From: Holophagaceae bacterium | GTDB taxonomy: Bacteria > Acidobacteriota > Holophagae > Holophagales > Holophagaceae | Direction: 5' to 3' | Length of the DNA stretch: 64,000 nt | Assembly: GCA_016710635.1 (NCBI GenBank) | Contig: JADJVL010000008.1 | Location: forward strand, 1-64,000 | Shown: one piece after another, positions 25,162 through 33,897 of the stretch | Position numbering within the stretch: position 1 is the stretch's first letter | Layout: each line of letters begins with the position of its first letter | Translations under genes and position numbers: made by a program | Notes under the pieces: model-generated | What the model saw: the letters and a program-made list of their open reading frames with translations, nothing else | The model's database searches: none | What the model was told of the DNA's origin: nothing

Positions 25162-25965
25162 TCAGCTGCCGGGGACGCCGAGGTAGAGGATCCAGGACTG
25201 GTTGCCGCCCATGGGGACCGGGGCCTGGGCGTAGCGCTGGACCGAGCTGGCGGCCGGAGAGGCGAGGAAGGCCAGGAAGCCCTGCTTGAGGGCCTCGCCG
25301 GGTCCCAGGTTCACGTGCAGGGTGCGCCAGCCCATGGCCAGGCCGTCGGCGATGCGCTCCCGCAGGCGTTCCTTGGCGTCGCTGATGGAGTGGCTCCGCA
25401 GGTCGATGGAGGCGTCCACCTCGATGGCCATGCCCGCGGCGAGCTGGATGAGAAGCGGACCAGGGCGGGGCCGGATGCCCTGGGGCGGCGGGGGCGGGAT
25501 GTCCACGGTCTCCGCTTCCGGTTCGGCGTCCGGGGGCAGGTGGGCCGGCCGGGCCAGCATGCCCTGGGAGAGGCTCGGCCCTGCCGGTGGGGCAAGGGCT
25601 GGCGTGGCCGGCGGGGCAAGCGCGGACGTGGCCGGCGGCGTTGCAATTGGCGCTGGCGCAAGGGGCCCGGGGCCCAGGGACTTCACACCGCCGAGCTGGG
25701 CCATGGCGGTGCGGAAATCCTCCGGCGCGGCTTCCGGTGGCGGGAGGGTCGCGGCCTGGGGCTCGGGGGTGGCGGCCGGGAGGGCCGTGGGAACCGGCTG
25801 GGGGCTGCGGCGGACGCCCATGGCGGACAGGAAGGCGGAATCCTCTTCGGCCATGGAGCGGGCGGGCTGGGGCGGGGGCGCGGGCTTGGGGGGCGGCGGG
25901 GACTCTTTCGGGTCCTGGGCCTTCAACTGCTGTTTCAGCTTCGCCAAATCATCATTCCAGACCAT
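25162..25965 (-). CDS. Pro-rich protein with Smr-like C-terminal domain
   Basis: A 267-residue protein; ATG 25965 is chosen for its GGAGCGGGTC ribosome site. Residues 1-160 are Pro/Ala-rich and probably disordered. The last 90 residues (IDLRSHSISDAKERLRERIA, GWRTLHVNLGPGEALKQGFL and GGNQSWILYLG) resemble the Smr domain of MutS2-type nucleases, but the usual HGKG motif reads NLGPG, so nuclease activity is doubtful. Co-oriented with the kinase gene (31 bp). Confidence 0.6.
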   Translation of the reverse strand: MVWNDDLAKLKQQLKAQDPKESPPPPKPAPPPQPARSMAEEDSAFLSAMGVRRSPQPVPTALPAATPEPQAATLPPPEAAPEDFRTAMAQLGGVKSLGPGPLAPAPIATPPATSALAPPATPALAPPAGPSLSQGMLARPAHLPPDAEPEAETVDIPPPPPQGIRPRPGPLLIQLAAGMAIEVDASIDLRSHSISDAKERLRERIADGLAMGWRTLHVNLGPGEALKQGFLAFLASPAASSVQRYAQAPVPMGGNQSWILYLGVPGS

Positions 25966-26148
25966 GACCCGCTCCTGTTCCCCACAGAATAATCCAAGTC
26001 CCTGCTTCGCCCATGCTTGGCGTTGCGCGACCGCCACACCTGGCGCAAAAACCGACGGCCGGCCCGGCCCCGGATGGGTGCGCTTCCTTGATTCCATGGG
26101 ATAAGAAACTTTGGCATGGCCCTGGCCATAGGCTTCCCGGAGGATTCC

Positions 26149-26781
26149 ATGAAAAAACACTTACTACCCGTCCTGGCCCTGGTGCTGGCGGCCCCCTGTC
26201 TGCAGGCCCAGAGTCCCCGCTTCGGGGTCGCGCTGAATCTGGCCTTTCCCACCGGTGAATTCAGGAACAAGACCTACCCCGCCAACGCCGACATTACCGT
26301 GCCCCAGCAGGAAGGCTACGACGTGGGTCTGGGGGGCCAGTTCACCATCAGCTTCCCCCTCGACCCCGGCATCGCGATGCGCCTGAACTTCAGCGGCCAG
26401 AGCATCAACGGGACGAACACGGCGCCGCCCTACGAGAAGATCAACCTGCAGCACACCATCTTCAGCGTCGGCGGCGAGTTCCAGTTCTTCCTCAACGGCA
26501 ACGCCTGGCGCCACCGGGGCACCTACCTGCTGCTGGGGCCCTCCGCCGACTTCGAGCGCTTCGACCGCAGCCGCTACGACGACGTGGACACGAACCCGGA
26601 GTACACGGAGCGGAAGAGCCGCCTGGGCGGCACCATCGGCATCGGCCACAGCTTCGGCATCGAGGCGGCCCGCTTCAACCTGGAGGTCGCCTTCCACAAG
26701 ACCCTTTCGGGCAACGACATGGCCAAGGGCGAGCCGCCCTCCTCGGACTTCGTGAAGGTTTCCCTGGGCTGGGTGTTCTGA
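26149..26781 (+). CDS. Outer-membrane beta-barrel protein
   Basis: A 210-residue protein with a signal peptide ending CLQAQS, a GGAGG ribosome site and a C-terminus ending in Phe (VSLGWVF), a sign of outer-membrane barrels. The body alternates hydrophobic and polar residues in strands (GVALNLAFPTGEF, MRLNFSGQS, GIGHSFGIEAARFNLEVAFH). Probably a small OmpW/OprD-unrelated eight-strand barrel; ligand unknown. It is transcribed alone and followed by a strong terminator. Confidence 0.75.
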   Translation: MKKHLLPVLALVLAAPCLQAQSPRFGVALNLAFPTGEFRNKTYPANADITVPQQEGYDVGLGGQFTISFPLDPGIAMRLNFSGQSINGTNTAPPYEKINLQHTIFSVGGEFQFFLNGNAWRHRGTYLLLGPSADFERFDRSRYDDVDTNPEYTERKSRLGGTIGIGHSFGIEAARFNLEVAFHKTLSGNDMAKGEPPSSDFVKVSLGWVF

Positions 26782-26799
26782 GCCAGATCCACACGTGCA

Positions 26800-26828
26800 A
26801 CGGCCCCGGAATTCCGGGGCCGTTTTTG
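26800..26828 (+). terminator. Rho-independent terminator
   Basis: ACGGCCCCGG (26800-26809), loop AATT, CCGGGGCCGT (26814-26823), then TTTTGC. It ends the barrel gene and also lies at the 3' side of the convergent minus-strand operon. Confidence 0.9.
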
Positions 26829-26841
26829 CTTTGCCTTGGAT

Positions 26842-27711
26842 TCAGGCGGGCTTGCGGGCCTTCTTCCGCGGCGCCGGCCGGGCCTCATCTTCCGCGAGGT
26901 CCTGGATGCCCATCAGGCCGTTGACGAAGCGCTGCACGTCCCGGTTCTGGGGATCCAGCTTCATGAGCCGGCGCCCGTAGGCCAGGCGCTCGAAGCGCGG
27001 CCGGGCGTCGTCCGCCTTGACCTGCTCGATCTTCTGGGCCACGTAGGCCTGCGGGGAGCCGGCGGCGGCGGCCTCCAGCTTCTCCTTGCCGATGAAGCCC
27101 TGCCAGAGGGCCGCGGACTGTTCGTAGGCGACCTGATCCTTCTTCAGCTGGGCCAGGATGTCGTCGATGGTCTTCATCGACTTCTCGCTGTGGGCCACGG
27201 CGGCCTGGCGTTCCTCGATGAAGGCGCGCAGCTGCTGTTTGAGCTTCAGCTGCTCGGTGGTCAGCCCGGGCTGGGCCTCCAGGTCCTTCATGCGCTTTTC
27301 CTGGTCGGCGATGCCCTGGCGCCATTCGGCGAGCCGGTCCTCGTGCTGCCGGCGGACCTTGGAGAGCAGGCCGTTGGCGTTGGAGGCGTTGTCCCCGGCG
27401 AGGGCTGCGGCCTCCTGGAGATATTTCACGGCGTCTTCCCAGGCGCCTTCCAGGACGCAGGCCCGGGCCGCCAGGTTGCGCAGGGCCACCACCGCGTGGA
27501 GGTCATTGAAGTCCGAAGGGTTCGCCGATGGGGCGTCCTTCTGCAGCATGGCCTCCACCGCCCGGCGCACTTCGGCGGAGTAGCCGCGCTCCAGCTGGGA
27601 CTCCCACTGGGCCCGGGCCACCATCACCCGTTCGGACAGGCTCTCCGCCCGCAGGGGCAGAGGGGCCACGGCCAGCAGCGCCGCGGCCGCCAGGAAAGGG
27701 TGCCGGGGCAT
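26842..27711 (-). CDS. Exported helical protein A
   Basis: A 289-residue protein with a signal peptide (ending PLPLRAES) and long helices rich in Gln, Glu, Lys and Ala, including a coiled-coil-like part near 125-190 (EQLKLKQQLRAFIEERQAAV). The C-terminus (FERLAYGRRLMKLDPQNRDV) reads like a TPR-type end, and a basic tail RKKARKPA follows. The neighbour at 27713-28603 has the same plan, so the two look like diverged paralogues. No family is recognised. One base separates the genes, so they are one transcript. Confidence 0.6.
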   Translation of the reverse strand: MPRHPFLAAAALLAVAPLPLRAESLSERVMVARAQWESQLERGYSAEVRRAVEAMLQKDAPSANPSDFNDLHAVVALRNLAARACVLEGAWEDAVKYLQEAAALAGDNASNANGLLSKVRRQHEDRLAEWRQGIADQEKRMKDLEAQPGLTTEQLKLKQQLRAFIEERQAAVAHSEKSMKTIDDILAQLKKDQVAYEQSAALWQGFIGKEKLEAAAAGSPQAYVAQKIEQVKADDARPRFERLAYGRRLMKLDPQNRDVQRFVNGLMGIQDLAEDEARPAPRKKARKPA

Positions 27712-27712
27712 G

Positions 27713-28603
27713 TCAGGCCTTCTTCTTGGACTTGGAACTCTTCTTCTTCTCGGGCTCCGCCGGGGCCTTGCCTAGCACGATGTCCCGCTGCTTGGCGGCC
27801 ACGGCGTTGCTGGGGGAGAGGTGGAGCATGCGGTTCAGCCAGGCCACCTTGTCCACGGGCTTCTCGATGCCGGCGAGGTTGGCCTTGTTGGCGAGGACGG
27901 CCTTCACGTAGGCGGCCTTGTCACCCTTGAACTTCAGCATCAGCTCCGCTTCCTCCTTGAGCTTCTTGTCGATGGAGGAGATGGCCACTTCGAAGCCGGC
28001 GGCGTCGCTCTTGAGGCCGTCGAGGGTGCTCTGCAGGGCGGCGATGGCCTTGGGGCCATTGGTCATGTTGTTGTCGTGGATCTTGAAGTTGTTCAGCTCG
28101 CGCTGTTCCTCCTCGGTGCGCTTGTCGTTCGCCTCCAGGGCCTTGCGGCGCTCGGCGCCCTCCTCCAGGGCCTTCTTCGAGGCGTCCATGGCCTTCTTCC
28201 ACATGTCGATCAGGGGCGTGATCACGCCGGTGGTCTCGGCGCTGTTCTCCCGGGCCACGTCCTGGGCCTTTTCCAGATTGGTCTTGCCCTTCTCCCAGTC
28301 GCCGGAACTGATGGCCGCCTTGGCGGCCTGCCCGTAGATCGCCATCAGGGTGCTGTACTCCTGGGAGCTGTCGAGGCCGACCTTGGGCGAGGTCTTGGCG
28401 AAGACCGGCTTGGTGGCGGGGATGAGGGCTTCCAGCTTGGCCAGGGCGGCCTTCGAATCCATCGCCTCCGTCAGCTTCTGGATCTCGCCTTCCGAAGCGC
28501 GCAGCCGCTGGGTGAGGGTCATGGAGGCGGCGGCGTCCTGGGCGGAAAGGATGGCGGGCAGGGCCATCAGGGCGGCGCGAAGGGTGGCGGTTGCGAGTCG
28601 CAT
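27713..28603 (-). CDS. Exported helical protein B
   Basis: A 296-residue protein with signal peptide (residues 1-21, ALPAILSAQDA). It is mostly helical with a coiled-coil stretch near 150-235. The C-terminal block VDKVAWLNRMLHLSPSNAVA, followed by KQRDIVL, is like that of the 26842 gene (LMKLDPQNRDVQRFVNGLMG). The tail KKKSSKSKKKA is very basic. Both proteins may form a periplasmic complex or scaffold; this is inference from tandem layout and shared plan. Confidence 0.6.
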   Translation of the reverse strand: MRLATATLRAALMALPAILSAQDAAASMTLTQRLRASEGEIQKLTEAMDSKAALAKLEALIPATKPVFAKTSPKVGLDSSQEYSTLMAIYGQAAKAAISSGDWEKGKTNLEKAQDVARENSAETTGVITPLIDMWKKAMDASKKALEEGAERRKALEANDKRTEEEQRELNNFKIHDNNMTNGPKAIAALQSTLDGLKSDAAGFEVAISSIDKKLKEEAELMLKFKGDKAAYVKAVLANKANLAGIEKPVDKVAWLNRMLHLSPSNAVAAKQRDIVLGKAPAEPEKKKSSKSKKKA

Positions 28604-28638
28604 GGGGTCTCCGGAAGGGAAGCTCCAGCTTAGCCCAA

Positions 28639-29193
28639 TCACCTTTCTTCTTCCTCGAAGCTGAGGTGGGGGCTGCGCTCCAGGATCAGCAGGACCAGCT
28701 GCTCCAGCGCCTCCACCAGCAGGAAGCGCAGCACCGGATCCTCCGGCCCGGTGTCCCCCGGCTGGCGGCGGGCGCCCCGCACCACGAAGAAGGGACCCCT
28801 GCGGCCCAGCGCCGTCACGTGCTTCCAGGGCAGGCGGCCGGCCCCGCAGCGCCGGGCCAGGGGCGCCGGCAGCCCCGCCAGCTCCACGGCGAGACCCAGC
28901 TCGTCCGCCATCACCTGGGTGCCTTCCACCAGGATGAGCCCGAGGGTGGATGTGGCGAGGATCACACCCGCCACCACCGCCGCGAGGATCACCACGGCGA
29001 ACTGGAGCCAGAGCAGGAGGGTGGGTTCCTGGGCGGCTTCCGCGGCGCGGAGCAGGGCCCGCAGCCGGGGCAGGTGCTCGAAGAGCATGGCCAGGCTGCG
29101 CACTCCCACCAGCCAGGAGCCGGCGCAGAGCAGGGCCGCCGCGGCGCGCTGGGCGTAGCTGGGGCGGAAGACGAGGGGGGTCAGCGGGTGCAT
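28639..29193 (-). CDS. Two-span membrane protein, unknown
   Basis: A 184-residue protein with hydrophobic spans near residues 17-35 (AAAALLCAGSWLVGVRSLAM) and 62-92 (LWLQFAVVILAAVVAGVILA), then a soluble beta-type domain of about 90 residues (LPWKHVTALGRRGPFFVVRG) that could be a PH-like fold. It lies 35 bp upstream of the helical protein genes and 43 bp downstream of pyrF, all on the minus strand. Confidence 0.6.
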   Translation of the reverse strand: MHPLTPLVFRPSYAQRAAAALLCAGSWLVGVRSLAMLFEHLPRLRALLRAAEAAQEPTLLLWLQFAVVILAAVVAGVILATSTLGLILVEGTQVMADELGLAVELAGLPAPLARRCGAGRLPWKHVTALGRRGPFFVVRGARRQPGDTGPEDPVLRFLLVEALEQLVLLILERSPHLSFEEEER

Positions 29194-29236
29194 GGGCGGC
29201 CGTCGGGTGGGTTCAGGTCGAGGTCGGGTTCGGAGC

Positions 29237-29959
29237 TCAAAGGCTCCGCGCCAGCGCCTCGACGATGGCGTCGGCGGCGGCGGCGGGATCCGCGGCCCGG
29301 GTGATGGGCCGGCCCACCACCAGCCAGGTGGCGCCCAGGTCCACGGCCTCTTCCGGGCTCGCCACCCGGGACTGGTCCTGGGCGCCTTCCCCCGCGGGCC
29401 GGATGCCCGGGCAGAGGCGGTAGAAGTCCTCGCCGCAGCCTTCCCGGATCCGCGCGGCCTCCTGGGCGCTGCACACCACGCCGTCGCAGCCGCTGGCCTG
29501 GGCCAGCTTCGCCAGGTGGAAGGCCAGCTCCGCGGGCTCCTGGGTGTTCCCCGCCCGCACCAGGTCGTTGCGGTCCAGGCTGGTGAGCACGGTCACCGCC
29601 AGCAGCTCGGTGGTGCCGCCCCCGTCCCGGTGGGCCCGCACCGCCGCCGCCGCGGCTTCCAGCATGGCGGGGCCGCCCTGGGCGTGGACGTTGATGAGGC
29701 GCGGGTTCAGGGGCAGCAGCGCCTCCAGGGCCCGGCGCACGGTGGTGGGGATGTCGTGGAGCTTGAGGTCGAGAAAGACCGGCGCCAGGATTTGCAACTC
29801 GGCGACGAAGGCCGGACCTTCGGCGCAGAACAGCTCGAGGCCCACCTTCAGCATGCCGACGCGGCCCGCCAGCGCCCGGGCCAGGGCCAGGGCCTCCGCC
29901 CGGGAAGCGACGTCCAGGGCCACCACCAGGCGCTCGCGGGGACTCAAGATGGGGGCCAT
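29237..29959 (-). CDS. pyrF: Orotidine 5'-phosphate decarboxylase
   Basis: A 240-residue TIM-barrel enzyme for the last step of UMP synthesis. The signature FLDLKLHDIPTTV (near residue 62) holds the catalytic Lys and Asp. Early LVVALDV and late CPGIRP and WLVVGRPIT phosphate-binding blocks are present. Length is normal for the group I family. It is divergent from the gene at 30020, with about 60 bp between the starts. Confidence 0.95.
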   Translation of the reverse strand: MAPILSPRERLVVALDVASRAEALALARALAGRVGMLKVGLELFCAEGPAFVAELQILAPVFLDLKLHDIPTTVRRALEALLPLNPRLINVHAQGGPAMLEAAAAAVRAHRDGGGTTELLAVTVLTSLDRNDLVRAGNTQEPAELAFHLAKLAQASGCDGVVCSAQEAARIREGCGEDFYRLCPGIRPAGEGAQDQSRVASPEEAVDLGATWLVVGRPITRAADPAAAADAIVEALARSL

Positions 29960-30019
29960 TGGCGGTCCTTCCAGACAGGCAGGTATTCTCTCACTCTCCA
30001 CCCTGATTCCGAGGTCCCC

Positions 30020-30976
30020 GTGTTCTTCGTGCCCCCCGCCCTGCAGGCCCCGGAAGTCCGGCGTCCCGAACCCATCCCCCTGGCCCAGGCCGAGGACCTC
30101 GCCCTCATCGCCTTCGACGAAGGCAAGGCCCTGCCTCGCCCGGCGCTGGCCGCCGGGGACAAGGCGGCCTATGCCTGGCTCACCGCCAACGCAGCGACGG
30201 CCCCCAAGACCCCGGCCAATCCCTTCCGGGCCGGGGAGGCCGCCCACGCAGAAGCCGCCGCGTGGCGCGCCTTCCTGGCGGCGCCCCCGGCGGAGTGGGC
30301 GGCGCGGCTGCCCCAGCTCTCCCTTTCCCTCACCGGCACCCAGCTCGGCCTCTGGCGCTGGGGCCGGGTCCAGACCCGCCTGGGGACCTTGGACAAGGCC
30401 GGCCGCAAGGCCTTCGAGGACCGCCTCGCCGCGTCGCCGGTGCCCTACCTCCGCAGCTACGGCCTGCGCCACGCCCTCTGCTACGCCGTGGCGGAAGCCG
30501 ACGAGGCCCGCTTCCGCGAGCTGCGGGACCGCTACCAGCTCGTGGAGGAGGACCTCTTCCCGCCCTTCCAGCGCCTCTTCGCCCTGCTGGGGGGCCCGGC
30601 GCCAGTGTTCCGCTTCTTCGCCCTGCCGGGCCTCGACTTCCGCGACCTCGGCCTCGGGGAGCTGGGGGGCACACGGATCTGGATGCAGCCCGCCCAGGGC
30701 CGCCTGGACCCGCTGCCCGCGGACGTGGCCTGGATCATCCCCAGCGGCGCCGGCAGCCAGGCCCCCGGGGACGCCCGCCTGGACGAGGACAACCAGCCCC
30801 CAGCCCGGCAGCTCGCCGAGCAGTTGCAGGCCGCGGGCCGCCACGCCTGGTACGCCGCCAGCCGCATCCCCTTCGAGCCCTACGGCCTCATCCACTTCCC
30901 CATCCTCATCGAGCTGGACGGGGAGAAGCGCATCACGCGCATCCGCATGGGGGACGCGGCGCCGGAGCGGCCTTAA
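30020..30976 (+). CDS. Unknown soluble protein
   Basis: A 318-residue protein starting at GTG 30020 behind GAGG. No signal peptide or membrane span. It is Ala/Pro/Leu-rich with many aromatic residues; SLTGTQLGLWRWGRVQTRLG and PYGLIHFPILIELDGEKRIT are memorable. I do not recognise the family. It reads as a normal, well-biased gene and faces the M1 peptidase gene (26 bp apart). Confidence 0.6.
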   Translation: MFFVPPALQAPEVRRPEPIPLAQAEDLALIAFDEGKALPRPALAAGDKAAYAWLTANAATAPKTPANPFRAGEAAHAEAAAWRAFLAAPPAEWAARLPQLSLSLTGTQLGLWRWGRVQTRLGTLDKAGRKAFEDRLAASPVPYLRSYGLRHALCYAVAEADEARFRELRDRYQLVEEDLFPPFQRLFALLGGPAPVFRFFALPGLDFRDLGLGELGGTRIWMQPAQGRLDPLPADVAWIIPSGAGSQAPGDARLDEDNQPPARQLAEQLQAAGRHAWYAASRIPFEPYGLIHFPILIELDGEKRITRIRMGDAAPERP

Positions 30977-31002
30977 GGCCGGCCAAGACCCGTGAGGGAA
31001 GC

Positions 31003-32994
31003 TCAGCCCAGGCCGGCCCCCTGCAGCAGGCCGGTGAGGGCGCCCCAGACCATTTGCGACCAGTAGTGGAAGCCCCGGCGGGGGGCCTTCCGGGCCCAGC
31101 TGGCGTGGAGGCGGTCCTTCAGCATCGGATAGTTGCCGTCGGGGTCCAGGACGGCGGCCACCACGGGGCTGTTGAAGTCGAAGGCGGCCCAGCGCTCCCG
31201 GCCGTCCCAGGTGAGGCGCTGCTCGCTGCGGTCCTCCAGGCGCACCCAGAGGGTCACCGGCAGGGCGAGGCCGCCCCGGCGCTCCAGCACCAGCCGGCCC
31301 CGGCGTCCGGGGGCGATCTGCTGGGGGGCGGCGAACTTCATGTCGGCGCCGGCCTCCATCCAGCCGCCCGCCTGCACCGGCAGGTTCTGGACTTTCAGGA
31401 TCCGCAGGTCGAGGATCTCCGTGCCTTCCACGAAGTCCCGCCAGAAGGCTGAAAGGTCCCGGCCGCTGACCTTTTCCGCCACCTTGCGGAAATCCTGGGC
31501 GGTGGGGTGGCGGAACTTGTAGGTCTCGGCGTAGGTCCGCATGACCGCTTCCATCTGGGGCCGGCCCAGGAGGGCTTCGAGCTGGTCCAGCACCAGGGTG
31601 GGCTTGGCGTAGGCGACGCGGAAGTAGCTGCCGTTGTCCCTCGTGAGCCAGCCGAAGCGGGTGAGGGGATCCACGGAGGGGTCGTCCCAGTAGCCGGCGT
31701 GCTCGCCGAAGTCGGTCTCCAGGGTGAAGCGCCGGGAGGCGAAGAGGGCGTGGTACTGGCGCTCCATGGCCTTGTGGGTGAACCAGCTGGTGAAGCCTTC
31801 GTCCAGCCAGGGCTCTTCGAACTCGTTGCTGGCCAGCAGGCCGTAGAAATACTGGTGGCCGAATTCGTGGACGGTGACCACTTCCGGCTCGAAGCGCAGC
31901 TTGAAGGGATCGAACTTCACGCTGCTGGCGGTGATCAGGGTCGGATACTCCATGCCGTCGGCGCCGCTGGCCCCTTCGGGCACGTCCACCACCGTGAGCA
32001 CCGGGTAGGGATAGGGGAAGAACCACTCGCCCGCCAGGCGCAGGGAGGCCTCCGTGGCCATCTGCTGGCGCCGCAGGTTGGCCTGGCGCTGGGGCTGGTA
32101 GAAGTAGAAGACCTGGGTGCCCCGGTAGGGGACCTTCTTGATGCTCCAGTCCAGCTTGTGCATCACCGCCCAGGCGAAGTCGTGCACGTCTTCGGCGTGG
32201 AGCTTGTACACCATGCGGTAGAGGTCCTTGGGATCCGGCCAGGCATCCTTCTCCTGCTTGTCGTCGGGATCCAGGAAGGGGATGGCGGTGCCGGCGTGGG
32301 CCAGCCGCAGGCCCTTTGGCAGGTTCAGCTCCACGTCGTAGGTGCCGAAGTCCGAGAAGAACTCCGTGTTGGCGTGGTAGGCGTGGCAGTTCCACTTGTC
32401 GCCCTGGTACACGCCGACCTTCGGGAACCACTGGCCGGCCATGAGGAAGGTGGCGTCCTTGGGGGTCTTGCCCCCGGCCCAGCCGCTGCGGGCGAAGACT
32501 TTGGGGAAGCGGCTCTGCCATTCCACGTCCACGGTGATGCTTTCGCCGGGCTTCACGGACCGGGGCAGCTTCACCCAGTACACGGTCTCGTCCTCGCCGT
32601 AGTGGCCGCGGAGGGTGGCGCCGTCCACCTTGACGGTCTTGAGCCGGCAGTAGCCCCAGGAGCCCGCGTCGTCCGAGCGCCCCAGCACGTCCCCCCGCAG
32701 CCGCCCGCCGCTCTCCTTGACGAAGAGGCTCTGGGGCCCGCGGAAGGCGTTGAGGTAGAGGTGGAGGGGGAACTCGTCCGTCGCGGCGGTGCCCGCGTTG
32801 CGCCAGGTGATGGCGGCCTTGCCGTCCACCAGCTTCCCCGGCCAGTCCAGGTTGGCCTGGATGCGGTAGTTCGCGATGCGCGGCGACAGCGGCGTGTCGA
32901 ACCACTTGGCCGGCGTCCAGGTCGGCTCGCCGCCCGCGAGGCCAAGTCCAACCAACAGGCCCAAAGCCCCCACGATGCGCTTCACGCCAAGCAT
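31003..32994 (-). CDS. Exported M1 family metallopeptidase
   Basis: About 663 residues from the ATG at 32994, which gives a signal peptide (KRIVGALGLLVGLGLAGG). Zinc motif HEFGHQYFYG near residues 372-381 and the third ligand in EEPWLDEGFTSWF 19 residues later fit M1 (aminopeptidase N-like) enzymes. ADGMEYPTLI corresponds to the substrate-binding block (usual GAMEN replaced by GMEYP), as in many bacterial M1 proteins lacking strict aminopeptidase activity. A hydrophobic C-terminal end (WSQMVWGALTGLLQG) may anchor it. Confidence 0.88.
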   Translation of the reverse strand: MLGVKRIVGALGLLVGLGLAGGEPTWTPAKWFDTPLSPRIANYRIQANLDWPGKLVDGKAAITWRNAGTAATDEFPLHLYLNAFRGPQSLFVKESGGRLRGDVLGRSDDAGSWGYCRLKTVKVDGATLRGHYGEDETVYWVKLPRSVKPGESITVDVEWQSRFPKVFARSGWAGGKTPKDATFLMAGQWFPKVGVYQGDKWNCHAYHANTEFFSDFGTYDVELNLPKGLRLAHAGTAIPFLDPDDKQEKDAWPDPKDLYRMVYKLHAEDVHDFAWAVMHKLDWSIKKVPYRGTQVFYFYQPQRQANLRRQQMATEASLRLAGEWFFPYPYPVLTVVDVPEGASGADGMEYPTLITASSVKFDPFKLRFEPEVVTVHEFGHQYFYGLLASNEFEEPWLDEGFTSWFTHKAMERQYHALFASRRFTLETDFGEHAGYWDDPSVDPLTRFGWLTRDNGSYFRVAYAKPTLVLDQLEALLGRPQMEAVMRTYAETYKFRHPTAQDFRKVAEKVSGRDLSAFWRDFVEGTEILDLRILKVQNLPVQAGGWMEAGADMKFAAPQQIAPGRRGRLVLERRGGLALPVTLWVRLEDRSEQRLTWDGRERWAAFDFNSPVVAAVLDPDGNYPMLKDRLHASWARKAPRRGFHYWSQMVWGALTGLLQGAGLG

Positions 32995-33032
32995 GCCGAC
33001 CCCGAAAAGCCCAACCCTAGCGCAATCCCGCC

Positions 33033-33060
33033 TTGCCAGACAGAGCGGGAGTGCTACACT
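33033..33060 (+). promoter_or_regulatory. Promoter of initiator tRNA
   Basis: TTGCCA (33033-33038) and TACACT (33055-33060) are 16 bases apart, followed by the tRNA start 12 bases later. This is a good sigma-70 match and the only one near. Confidence 0.7.
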
Positions 33061-33071
33061 CAGGATTCCGG

Positions 33072-33150
<79 letters not shown>

Positions 33151-33152
33151 CG

Positions 33153-33184
33153 AAGGGCTCGTTAAATTCGAGCCCTTTGTTTCT
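33153..33184 (+). terminator. Rho-independent terminator after tRNA-fMet
   Basis: AAGGGCTCG (33153-33161) pairs with CGAGCCCTT (33169-33177), loop TTAAATT, then TGTTTCT. It would end the tRNA transcript before the repeat array, unless read-through occurs. Confidence 0.85.
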
Positions 33185-33890
33185 ATCTGGACGACCGAAA
33201 AGTCTCGGCAGGATTTGAAGCTGCGATCGGGATGGCGCGCAGGTAGGGGAAGGCGGAGACGCGCGAGCGTCGGAGCCGGTCCCCGCAGGGGATCCCCGTG
33301 CGCAGCCAGCCCGCGGGGTGAGCGCGCAGCGCGAACCCAGGTTCAAATCCTGCCTGCTACTTCACCCTCGGCCCGACGCGATCGGGCCTTTCCCTTTGCC
33401 TGGACGACCGTTAAAGTCTCGGCAGGATTTGAAACTGCGATCGGGATGGCGCGCAGGTAGGGGAAGGCGGAGACGCGCGAGCGTCGAAGCCGGTCCCCGC
33501 AGGGGATCCCCGTGCGCAGCCAGCCCGCGGGAGTGAACGAACGCCGAGACCAGATTCAATCCCCTGCCTGCGACTTCACCATCGGCCCGACGCGATCGGG
33601 CCCTTTCCTTTGCCTGGACGCCCGGAAAGTCTCGGCAGGATTTGAAGCTGCGATCGGGATGGCGCGCAGGTAGGGGAAGGCGGAGACGCGCGAGCGTCGG
33701 AGCCGGTCCCCACGGGGATCCCCGTGCGCAGCCAGAACCCGCGGGGGTGACAACGCAGCGCCAGAACCCAGGTTCAAATCCAGGCTGCGACTTCACCATC
33801 GGCCCGACGCGTTCGGGCCCTTTCCTTTTGTCTGGACGCCCTTAAAGTCTTCGCAGGATTTGCAGCTGCGATCGGGATGGCGTGCAAGCC
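33185..33890. repeat. Tandem tRNA-fMet-tail repeats, three units plus a partial fourth
   Basis: The inverted T-arm (GGCAGGATTTGAA-type) begins units at about 33211, 33425, 33638 and 33856, giving periods of 214, 213 and 218. Direct T-arm copies (AGGTTCAAATCC or degenerate) lie at 33339, about 33552 and 33770, against 33123 in the real tRNA. Each core has hairpin I (GACGC-GCGA-GCGTC at 33258, 33472, 33685) and hairpin II (TCCCC-GCA-GGGGA at 33280, 33494; slightly changed at 33707). Each unit ends with a terminator-like GGCCCGA-N5-TCGGGCC plus T-rich tail (for example 33375-33400). Same element family as behind tRNA-Ser and at the window start. Confidence 0.9.
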
Positions 33891-33897
33891 GCGGAAG

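Noticed and set aside
33185..33890. CRISPR array
   Set aside because: The repeat unit is about 214 bp with no short repeat-spacer rhythm and no cas genes; the units match the tRNA 3' end.
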